DNA of 64,000 nt from Thereva unica (lineage: Eukaryota > Arthropoda > Insecta > Diptera > Therevidae): positions 158,797,850-158,861,849 of the forward strand of contig OX465283.1 in NCBI GenBank assembly GCA_949987705.1, written 5' to 3'. The position numbers were made by a program, and so were the translations under genes. Positions 34,053-44,700 of this stretch are shown here, piece after piece. A model generated the notes under the pieces. It ran no database searches. It was not told the origin of the DNA and worked only from the letters and a program-made list of their open reading frames with translations. The first letter of the stretch is position 1. Every line of letters starts with the position of its first letter.

Positions 34053-34792
34053 ATGTTCGGTTTGAAAAGTAGTGGACTTTCTCTGTGCTTGATCGCAGTT
34101 CTGGCGGTCTTACCCGCAGAATCGTTTAATATCCGTAGCAAGCCTGAAAAGCCTACAGATCACGCTAAAGTCGCTAGGCAACTAGTGCATAAGGCAGAAT
34201 GGACACCCTTCACTACCATTTCCACAGAAGCTGACCTTCAAGGATATCCGATGGCCAGTGTCATTGCTATTGCAGATAGTACACGTGGGGGCAAATCAAC
34301 GGGAAACATCTACTTTTACCTGACCCATTTGGATTACCCAGCTAAGGACGTTAAGGTGTTTTTCCTAATATAGTACAAAAGTGAAATTTATGAACAAGAC
34401 TTTAAATGCAATTTTCAGAAACACAACTACCTCACAATGCTCTTCTCAGATGATCTAGATCTTAGTTGCACAAACCGAGGTGTTGACCCGATGGAACCAA
34501 CTTGCGCTAGAGCGACAATCAGTGGTGCTGTGGTTGAGGTACTTGAGTACAACCTTTGGGAGTTTAATACAAAATGATTTTCAATTTACTACGTTTCTAG
34601 TTGGACGTTGATTCGGACGAGTACAAGCAAGCAAAGGCAGCTATTCACAGCCGCCATCCAGCCGCGGACAGTTGGGTTGCAGCTCACCGATTTGTCTTAT
34701 ACAAATTAGATATTAAGAAGATTATCGTTTTGGACTGGTATGGTGGTCCGAATCACGTAACGGAAAGTGAATACTATGCTGTTCAGCTGTAA
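34053..34792 (+). CDS. CREG-like secreted protein, copy C, intact, with a different intron pattern
   Basis: Exons are 34053-34355, 34419-34538 and 34601-34792 (303, 120 and 192 nt), giving 204 residues. A signal peptide (MFGLKSSGLSLCLIAVLAVL) is followed by HAKVARQLVHKAEWTPFTTI, GNIYFYLTHLDYPAKDVK, LSCTNRGVDPMEPTCARATI, IHSRHPAADSW, then LDWYGGPNHVTESEYYAVQL. The first intron matches copies A and B (phase 0 after KDVK). The second lies after VVE, where A and B have none, and the phase-1 intron of A and B after the RHPAADxW motif is absent here. C is the most diverged of the three and lies about 4.4 kb from B in the opposite orientation. Function is inferred from the family only. Confidence 0.92.
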
Positions 34793-34927
34793 AATGCTTT
34801 AATATAAAAGGGTTCCACAAATTGTGTGTTTTCTTAAGCTTTTCCTCCAGAAATGAGATAGGTTAGATTGCAATGCTTGAACCAGGCAATAGTTCTACGG
34901 TATGAGAAGAGTTTCTATTGACACACG

Positions 34928-35026
34928 GACTAGAGCTGCTGTTCGACGTTGTATACGAAAAAATAGATTGTCGACAGTACAAAGGGACTTTCCCTAAGCC
35001 TCTAGTCTGTCACATAAAAAAAAATA
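34928..35026 (+). repeat. tRNA-derived SINE, 3' fragment
   Basis: Contains only the tail of the SINE: GACTAGAGCTGCTGTTCGAC, the inverted ATAGATTGTCGACAG, AAGCCTCTAGTCTGTCACAT and an A-rich end. It matches 50065-50168. Confidence 0.8.
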
Positions 35027-35044
35027 TGTTCATGCAACAAACTG

Positions 35045-35300
35045 TCAGCTCGCATTTGACTGCACACACTTCTAGCAAGAGGGTGGTAAATTAGGCGAAT
35101 GGGGGTGTGGAAATATACGACGTTTTGGTCGCCACAAATCATTGTTTCAGCGTGTATTCGGAATCAGGCGAGGTTGGACACATTTGAGGCCAAAATGGTC
35201 CGTTCAAATCGATTGTAACGACCAAAAGGATATTTGCGTGACGGCAACAAGGTCTGTAATTGCCAATAAACGATTTTTGATAACCTAGCTTCCTTATCGT
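35045..35300 (-). mobile_element. mariner-like remnant, second copy
   Basis: Similar to the minus-strand sequence at 10350-10520: shared blocks include ACGCAAATATC, GATTTxxxxxACCAAAAC and the CATTCGCCTAAT...CC stretch that corresponds to the YSPxLAPS region of mariner transposase. Too decayed for a protein call on its own. Confidence 0.5.
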
Positions 35301-35439
35301 GACATGATAGACTTCAGCAAGGACGGTCATGGTCTTCAGCGCGTTCTCTGTATCTGTGAACAGCTTAACCAATATAAAAAAAGTTGCAGCGTTGTCAACA
35401 TTTCCATTTTTGAATGCAAGAATTATCCCTCGTCGATCG

Positions 35440-36280
35440 ATCGGCAAAGTATTTATGGAAATCATACAATCGAGGCCACAGAAACGAGACGGAAATAACA
35501 AGCGGGATTTACATCGAGGATGCATTGATCAAATATTCGCTTTCTGTCAGCAAAGTCGTCGTTCTCATCGATTTCAAATCCGCTTGCGATTGCATCGATT
35601 GGAACAACATGTGGAGAGCGATTGAAATTCATCCAACTTCTCCAACCGTTATACGATGGCTCAACCAGCAGCGTTCATATCTGAAGAGGCTTATCCGAGG
35701 AATTCTCGATTCAAACAAACAAGGAGTCGTCGTTTGGCCAGTTCTCTTCGACGTTGTGATCGACGCGATTATGCGTGAAGCATTCTCGATCGACTACGCG
35801 GAGTTCGACAAGACGGCAACTTCGAAACCGACTTGATGTTCGCCGACGATAGCGTCGTCTTCACCGACAAGGATGCGGAAGCAACATCATCATGGTCATA
35901 TGGGTTAAAGAAAAAAAGGTTGAAGTAAAGCAAGTCGCATCGACGGCCGACGTTCACAGCCACTTCGGCCAGGCAACAGCAATATTCATCTCGAGCAAGT
36001 GCTTCATATGGAAACGAACAAATATTACCATTAAAACGAAAGTTCATCTTTACCGAACGTTGATCCTGCCGAAGCCGGACGACAACAAGCTTGAGGTCTT
36101 CCAAATGCGTTGATTGAAGCAAATTCACGATGTCTCAATCCGCGATCGCCTTCGAAACGAGACACTCAGACAAAGATGTGAACAATAGACATGAGACAAT
36201 CCGGCAGAGACAGTGATCGGCACCGAAGAAAACCTGGCTAAGCTCGAGACGTCGCCAAAGTCGCTTTCCCATGAGCGACA
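35440..36280 (+). mobile_element. LINE copy, 5'-truncated and internally deleted
   Basis: Starts near TCGGCAAAGTATTTATGG, the same internal point at which the copy at 44085 starts. It shows VVVLIDFKSACDCIDWNNMW, RWLNQQRSYLKRLIRGI, VLFDVVIDAIMREAF, the catalytic FADD (near 35840), and a C-terminal LRNETLRQRCEQ-like end. Deletions and stops are frequent. Confidence 0.8.
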
Positions 36281-36699
36281 TGACGCTCTGCATAAGATTG
36301 GTTTTGATTTGCCTTTGTGCAGTATTCGGAAATTTTCGTGAGTGCTGCAAAAAATTCAATTCATCGCTGCCCCTCATCGTTCACATGGGTGTATCTGCTG
36401 GTTGTCAAATATCAGCTGTTTTCTGATAACTTTTTTAAGATCAAGTTTTCTTCAGTAGCAAAATGTAGTACTTATATAAGTCATCGTGAACCTGACAGTA
36501 CCCTGATTTTACTGCAAGAACAAGAGAGTTTCTCTTACACATTTTTGCATTATATATGTACATATTTTGTCAAATCAGAGAACATGAAAAGTTTTGGCCG
36601 TGCGACATGCAGCTCATTGGAACGCGGCCTAACAAAATATAGATCAACTTTTGTGAGATTTGTTCAAGAGGGTCAGTTGAACAATCCCCTGGCTTCTGC
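36281..36699. other. Possible 5' part of the hAT remnant
   Basis: A 130-codon plus-strand frame at 36317-36709 leads into the hAT remnant but has no motif I can name. Confidence 0.35.
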
Positions 36700-37494
36700 A
36701 AAACATTGATCGCAAAGCAGAAGACATGCTGTGCATCGTTATGGACACCATAAATACTGAATATCAAGAGGCTTGTGAAGCTATAAAAAGATAATTTAAC
36801 CACCAAAAAGCTTTTGTTAAAAATGGAGCAGCAGGATTAAAGGCGAAATTTGGGCGAAATATACTAAAACCGTTTACTTGTCTTCATAGTTTTGACACAA
36901 ACGTAGAGGTATTTTCGGGCTCTACAAGTCTATTTTCATAGAAAACAAGTTGGAATCGTTTGATGCTTTTGAAGAGAGAATTGTTAAGAGGAAGAAACGT
37001 ACACTGAGGGAGAGGAATTGTTACAAAGACGTGTGAAGGTGGATACCCTTTTCCCAATTTGTGACCAATTTTGGGCGAATTGAGGAGGCTAAATTTTCAT
37101 ATGACCCAGAAACGCCTGAAATGTAAGTTAAAGTTAACTTCATAAAATTCGAAAAATTGTGCCTAATTGTTCTTGCGAATGATCTACAAGAATAATGTCT
37201 TCTTTTTAGTTTAAGGCAACTCAACTTACTTCCAAAGCAAAACGATTTGAAGGAAGCATTTCCATATACAGAAATAGCATTATGTACGTTCCTCGGCTCT
37301 ATAGGGACAAACTGCAGTGCAGAATCTTGGTTTTTCGTACTCAAACGAATAAAATACTATCTACGCTTCCGGATAAGTGGAAATCAAATTTTCAAATTTA
37401 AATTTGTTTGAAATTTTAATATCTGAAATGGCGCGCCCGTTCAATGGCGCCCGGTGCAAGTGCACCAGCCTCACCTATCAAAGCGCCGCCCCTG
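36700..37494 (+). mobile_element. hAT transposase remnant with its 3' terminus
   Basis: Near 37245-37370 plus-strand frames give FPYTEIALCTFLG, TNCSAESWFFVLKRIKYYLR, the C-terminal dimerisation block of hAT transposases (usual form NCSAERSFSxLKRIK). Stops and shifts occur upstream. At 37436-37494 the minus strand reads CAGGGGCGGCGC then GCACTTGCACCGGGCGCC, a hAT terminus shared in design with the small element at 42178-42396. The left terminus was not found. Confidence 0.8.
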
Positions 37495-38736
37495 AGTACA
37501 TGGCATATAATTTGGAATACATACTTCAATGTAAGGTGTATTGAAATATTCTAGATTTCTCAATCATGTTTTAAATAGCTTATGAATGGCGTTGGATAGT
37601 TGGTAAAAGAAAGAGCCACTCAAATCCATCATTCCAACGCTGTTTGAAAAGTATGTTAAATTGGTGGTGTTGTAATTACGTGTAAAATCCATTTAAGCTA
37701 AACAATCACCTTTGTCCTGTAGCTAATCCAACAAGTATAAAAACTAGTAAGTGGCAGCCCTCTTTGAACTCTCTATTAATAGTAACCTTATAGATTACAG
37801 TTCAGTCCACCATTAAAGCCATAGTTTAAATATTGTCCCGTGTCTTTCATTACAGCCGGAATCATTTAAAAGTATCTGCTCTCTATCTATTCAACCCTTT
37901 ATCGCGAATCTCCGGTCGCGTGCTCATAAGCATTAAACTCAATCATTTTGTGCCTTTTAATGTGGAACACTTTGTCACATTCTGCTTAGTTATTCCAGAC
38001 AATGAATGGCTTTAATAGGGCATTGGGTTTAAAAATTTCGCCGGCTGGCATTTGAGATATTTCATTAATGGCAATTATTCGTTCGGTACAGTGACATTCA
38101 TTTTTTCAGGTCCAATATTGTGTGTACAGGTAAAACTGCCACCAATGACAGAATGATTATCATGTGCTAAAGTCATTAACAGCAACAGCTTTAAGCTAAG
38201 CAGGGAATTACACGTTGTGATCTTCTGTTGAGACAACACAAATCTATAGGGACGTATCCTTTATGTAAGTAAGATAAACAGATGTGGGCTAGGAATTTAA
38301 TTTATTCTACTTTTGCTGCTGCCATCTTTGTGAAATCGAGGTACAACTCGAAAAGTAGGAGACGAAAGTGTGAAAATGAAATGCAGGGACTTAATGTCTT
38401 CTAACATAAAAGTTTTTAATTAGTTTTGTGGTCAAGCTGAGTTTTTTTTTTCATGAACAAAAATACCTGAAGGTGTTCAAAATGCACCCCTAGGGATTTT
38501 ATCTACTCACTTTCTGGGGGAAAAACACATTTTTGGCCGAAAAACTTAATCGCATTAAACAAATTTCTTAACCACATTATATTCGAAATTTGCTTAGGAA
38601 CGCATTATAGTTTGTAGGGTGGGCGAAAAGAGAAGCTGTAGATAGAAGGAGTAGAGCGTGTACTCCGGTTAGTTCTTTATATTTAATTACTAACAAAAGT
38701 AAAATAAAACAAAAAAAAAAGAGTTTTCATTATAAA
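37495..38736. other. Intergenic stretch before SDR-1
   Basis: No exon or repeat supported. A 60-codon frame at 37833-38015 lacks any motif. The last part is probably the 3' untranslated region and downstream flank of SDR-1. Confidence 0.4.
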
Positions 38737-41700
38737 TTATTCTTTCATCTTCAAATACTTTACAAGTTTGACAGTATCCAAATCAGATTTCATTAAATAT
38801 TTACCCACTAAACGTTTATAAATCTCTTTTTCCTGTATGATATAATTTCTGAAGAGAGCAATAACTCCATAAGGCAAAATTTGGCCTAATTTAATCAGAG
38901 GCCTAAATATACACTGTGTATAAACTTCCCTTCTATTTTTCAATATTCCATTGACAGCTGTATTGGCCGCATCTGCAGGATCAAGCTCAGGAAACCTTAA
39001 AATAATATAGAAAAATATGGTTAAATGAACATTACAACAAAATTCATTGATAAAACTTATTTCGCTATCTGTATTTGCATCTGTAAACAATCTCTATTTA
39101 ATATACTTCAAACTACGTAATATTTTGACAATGTCTCCCTATTAAAAAGATGGTTATTTTTTAAAAGAATGCTTCTTTCTTCTTCCCTCTTTGCATTCCT
39201 GATTCCTTCTGTCATAGCCTTCACTAGTTCTTCCCCGCTCCACCAAGCGCATGTCATCGGTTGGTTGATGAGATTCAACTCGTTTCAGGAGGCATAACAC
39301 TCCAGCGAGTTGCTCTCGATGCCCCGATGTCAGAGTCGCAAAATGGTTGGGAGTAAGTGAAATAAAAATACCGCAGCTAGGTTGTGACAATTCTTTCCTT
39401 CACATCTCTCTCTATCTTCCGACTAGAGTGTCCTAAGTCTCTAGTGTGTCACATAAAAAAAAGGTCAATCAACAATAAACCACACCGAAGGCAATAAAAA
39501 ACACAATACAAACCCTGCCAACCAAATTCAACTACTGACCTACTGAACTCGCGCCTATATACACAAAATGAACTCGAGCAGAGGTGTATTGAGTTCACTC
39601 GACCCTATATCAACTCGTTTCGCTAAAAATTGCATAATATTCGAATATTGTCGTGCTGGCAAAAAGAATGCGTTTGTAGTTTCGACGAGTCAGGAGGATG
39701 TTGAAGGGGTTGGTATAAATCCACTTGGACGTTTTAGCTGTTCAGGAATGCAGACTGTGGGAAATCGTTCCAGAGATCAGTTGTTCTAAGTATATATAAA
39801 CAATTGCCTCGTCGAAGGGTATCAGTCGAGGTTCTGACTACTGGTACCGGCATGAGATTGAAGAACGCTCAGGCAAAACATTGGCGCAGAAGACGCAATG
39901 TAGCAAACATGACTTCATACCAATACACCAAAATTTTGACAACGCTAGAAAAGATGGAGCCCGCACCATTAAAGAAGGGAACAGAGTGATGGCTGGTGGG
40001 GAGTTGGCAATGGAAATAGTGATTTTGAGATTCCCTTCTTTTATGGCGCGGACTATAACCGAAACAAATTAAAGCTTGATTACACGATTGAACGTAGGAA
40101 CTTTGTTAGTCGCGATCACTGGCATGAATGCCCAAGTATAATTCTCTCACACTTCCAGCCATAACCCAGTTTTATCATCGAACTCTGATTTTGTTCAATT
40201 TCGTGTAAACGAGCTCACTGCATTCAGTGGCACAAAAAAATCAGGTAGTGCCAAACTTGAAAAAAAATAAAATTTGACATTCAAGAATTGCATAATTTTC
40301 CATTGTCTTAAATAACACAGGCCTGCAAAAAACGGTTTTTTTTTCTTTTCAATGTAATAGTCGTATCTTGTATTTTTCGCGCTGAATCCGAATCCGTTGG
40401 CCAAATTGCCCTATCACGTCAGGATTTTGAGCAATCCTAACCTAAAAGTGCCAAAAAGTGCCAAGATCCCGTTGTCAGATTTGCCCTATCATTCCATAGT
40501 TTTGAGATATTTAACGCGCAAAAGTGCAAAAAACACGCTTTTTGGCACTTTTAGGTTAGGATTGCTCAAAATCCTGACGTGATAGGGCAATTTGGCCAAC
40601 GGATTCGGATTCAGCGCGAAAAAATACTTAAAATACGACTATTAAATTGAACAGAAAAAAACCTTGCAGGCCTGTGAATCTTACTCTTTGCACTTTGAAT
40701 AAACTGCCACAAAGACAAATTTTTTATCTTTGAAGTAACAGAAGCAAGGTAAATAAAATTCTGACATGATTTTAACCGCAATTACAACAACCGTCACAAC
40801 GGTTGCACGGTCATAAGGCCCCCATCCACGGTCAAACAAATCGTCAAATTCCTGGCCAACATCGAAAAAATTGCAAGTGTGCGTGTATAAAATACAAGTT
40901 TTCGAAGTTGGCCGCTGTTTGAAGAAAATATTCGTCTGGTTTAATATTTCCTTCAAACAGCTTAAATGTGTGTGTGAGTTTTGCCTGTGTGCCATGTAAA
41001 GTTCGCTTTGTTTACAGTAGATTATATGAAATGTCGCTCGGGATGTTTGAAGAAAGTTTTCCTCGTTGATGGCCAAAAATGTCAAAGCATAAATGTGTGC
41101 GCTGTTTGTCGAAAATTGGTTTGACGATTTGTTTGACCGTGGATGGGGGCCTATAAGGTTGACATACCTGATTTAATTTTTTTTATTTGAAATATAATGT
41201 CCTAATATTTACAAAAAAAAGAAGATGGGTGTTGTAACTTTTTCTTTCTTACCATTTCCATCATAAGCCAAGGAATTTGTTGAAACAGGGGTAGAGAACC
41301 TTGTATTTTTTAATATAAATATTTTGAATTGATGAAAAAAAAAACCATTTTAAAGGAGAATCATCGAATCATCATCGAAATTTTATTTGTTTTTATTTTT
41401 GGGAAATTAATCGAATGGTGTGGAAAAAATTGTGTTTTTCCGATTTTTCGGCCATTTTTTCGAAAACATTTTCGGCCCAAAGACGTTTCCTGTAGGTGCT
41501 GATGGCTATGAGGCAATCGAATTCAATCCCCTTCAGTTTTATTTCTCATTCTTCGGTATTTAGGACTTGTCGTTGATGCTCACAAGACATTTTCCAATTG
41601 CTATACTTCTGATCCATATTCTCTGGTTTAATTAGAATAGAATCGGTAGCTCCTTCGACACTGTCGTTAGCAATTAGGAGTACACAAACGATGACTTTTA

Positions 41701-44700
41701 ACTGAGAGTAGCATGTGGATCCTGTAGCCATTGGGATCTTTCTGTTGTAATATTTCATTATTCCTTCCTCGGTGTCCACTAGAATTTTGTATATTGACAT
41801 AAAGCCTCGGGTTGGTGTCCGAGTCCTTTTTTGGTGAAAGCCACATTCACTATTATTTCCCCATATGATTGTACTGGCTCTCCTGTTGCACTTTTCAGTC
41901 TGTTTCGGTTTGCATTTTTCAGGCACTTATTACCACTTAGCCCCGATTATAGATTTTGAAGCATTCTAGATTTCTGCCGCTGTCCGCATGTTTCACAAGC
42001 AAGAAGTGTCACGCTTTCTCTCTGGAGGTTCTACTCTCTTTTTCGACAATTCTTTTATAGATGACCTAGTTCACCACAGTTCCAGTTCCAGCATCAGAGT
42101 CGACCACGTACTTCCGAAGTGTTCATTGGGTTACAAAAGTTCTCAGCAGTGTTGATTTCCGTAACACAGACTGCGCTCAGAGGCGGTGCTTTCATATGTG
42201 CAATTGGTGCATTTGCACCGGGCGCAATTTCAGAAAAATAGTGAAAAATTGTTCCCATGCCTTTATTTCCATAATTTAAAGGAACTCCACAAAGTGTCTT
42301 TTTGCATAATCCGTCACTGCGATCAAAAAAGGAACAGCTGATGAAAGCGTATATGGCATACTGCACCGGGCGCAAAAAAGCCAAACGCCGGGCCTGACTG
42401 CGCTCCTTGTTGCTTGGTTTACAGGCGAATCGAAGCCGAGTGCGGTCAAAAATTTTCAAACTGCTAATCTTTATGGTCATATATAAATTTAGAGAATTTC
42501 GAACTGTTATCGTCAAAAGTTTGCCCAGAATCGTCAAAAAGAACAAGAGAAGAAGTAAATGAAGCAAAACTCTACCATACATAACTTAGGGACACTTATT
42601 TTTACTAAAACTTATACTATAAAAATTTGTACTATTTGTACTTACAGAAAATTTGCCCATTCGTCTACGTCATTTCTCCGTTCAACAAAAAATGGATAAA
42701 GGATGGTACACTTAACACAATCTAAGACTCCTTGCTGCCGAAGCTCTTCCTCAAGTGCTAACGCAAATCCATTAGCGCCGAACATCGTTGAACAATGTAA
42801 AAGTGAATAGCCAGATGCATGGTGAGCTTCATTAAAGTTTTCACAATTTCACAAAGGTGTGTTTTTAAACAATATGTAAATGTACTTACCTGACATTGAT
42901 GATACTGTTACGATATGTCCTCTTTTTCGCTCTATCATTCCTGGTAAAAAGGTGCGTGTTGTCTGAATTTTAAGAACATTATTTTTTCACAAACTATTAG
43001 TGCATTATTTCAAACGAAATGAATTTCTTACATAGAATTGTGAACTCATGTTAGTTGAAATTGCTCGCTTGATATTTCCATCTGTTTCATCCAGAGCATG
43101 GTTTGGTAGTACTAAGTCAGTCCCATTGACTAAGATATCTACAGGAGCAATATCCGTTTCTATGAGGGTTTTTATGTGTTCAATAGATTTTGCATTGCAA
43201 AAGTCTACCTGTGGATTTAGGATAATTAATGAACATTGTAAATGCAACAAAACAACAAACAATTATTCGTCAATGTTCGAAGTTCTTTTGTATGGTTAAA
43301 CTTGAATACAAATTGTCAATTGTATAAAAATGTTTAGAATACAAATTTCTATAAAAAAACAGGTTTTATTGTGAGAACTCAAACTTTAAAGTTGTTACGT
43401 CAAATCATAACTCTTGGTGTCACTTACCATTGAATTAATAATAAAACATCAAAACTTATAAAAAGAACTTCACAAAAGTAGTATAAAAATAGTAACGAAA
43501 AATAAATTTATTTTGGGAAATAACATTATTAAAATTTGGCATTCATCGCATATTATATTCACGTCAAAAGAAAAAGTAAAAACATTTCGTGTTCAAGGTA
43601 CATTTTTTAAAGAAATAGGTTTCAGAAACTGTTGCACAATATCTCTAAGAATAACCCTTGCTTTACCTTTTATAATGCAGAAGGCATAAAGGATTTTCGT
43701 TTTTCCTGAGATAAGGCAAATGTTATAAAAAAATACATGTGCGGTCATGGGACCCCAGTCAGGAACGAAGTTCCTTACGATTTTTCTGCAACTGCGAATA
43801 TCTCCCAATCCATATATATTTCTGTATATTTTATTTATTTTTACTTGATATCATGTCGAAGGTGTTGTGAAGAAAATGGTAATCCGCCCCCTTGAGATGG
43901 CCGCCATGGATCTAACGGTATAGCCTATTGCATTGTTCTTATGATGCCCGTTCATTTGATAACCATATTGAGGGGGTTGTGAAAAAAACGGAATCCAAGT
44001 TCTTGAGACGACCGCCATGGACCTAACGATATATTGAGTATACTATATTTCTTATGGTGTTTTACTTATCATACCCTTTCCCCATACATCGTCGGCAAAG
44101 TATTTACGAAAATCATACAATCGAAGCTACAGAAAAATCGAGAGCAAACGAGCCGGAAAGAACAAGCGTGGTTAAGACCACGTCGAGGATGCATTGATCA
44201 AATATTCGCACTCCGTCAGCTAATAGAAGAAAGAATTTGTTGCGGCAAACGAACTGTGGTCGTTTTCATCGATTTCCGCTTTCGATTGCATCGATTGGAA
44301 CAGCTTGTGGAGAGTCTTGGAAACCGAACACGTGCCATTGAGAATCATCAAACTTCTCCAAGCGTCGTACGATGGCTCAACCAGCCGCGTTCGTATTCGA
44401 AGCGACGTATCCGAGGAGTTCCCGATTCAAACGGGTGTCCGATAGGGAGACGTCGCTTCGCCACCTCTCTTCAATGTTGTGATCGACGCGATTATGCGTG
44501 AAGCATTCGATGGACGACTCGGAATTCGATACGACCGCAAAAACTTCGTAACTGACTTAATGTTCGCCGACGATAGCGCCGTCTTCGCCGACACGGATGC
44601 CGAAGCAACGGACATCTTATACGACATTTCCCGCATCTCCCAGTCATACAGGTTAAAAATCAATGCAGAGAAGACCAAAGTGCTCACAACGGACAGATCG

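Noticed and set aside
41546..41926. Possible pogo/Tigger transposase fragment
   Set aside because: General look of a DDE protein only; no catalytic Asp or zinc or helix-turn-helix motif can be pointed to.
42094..42582. 162-codon minus-strand open frame as a protein gene
   Set aside because: It spans a 219-bp hAT MITE and its target duplication inside an SDR-1 intron; the frame is chance.
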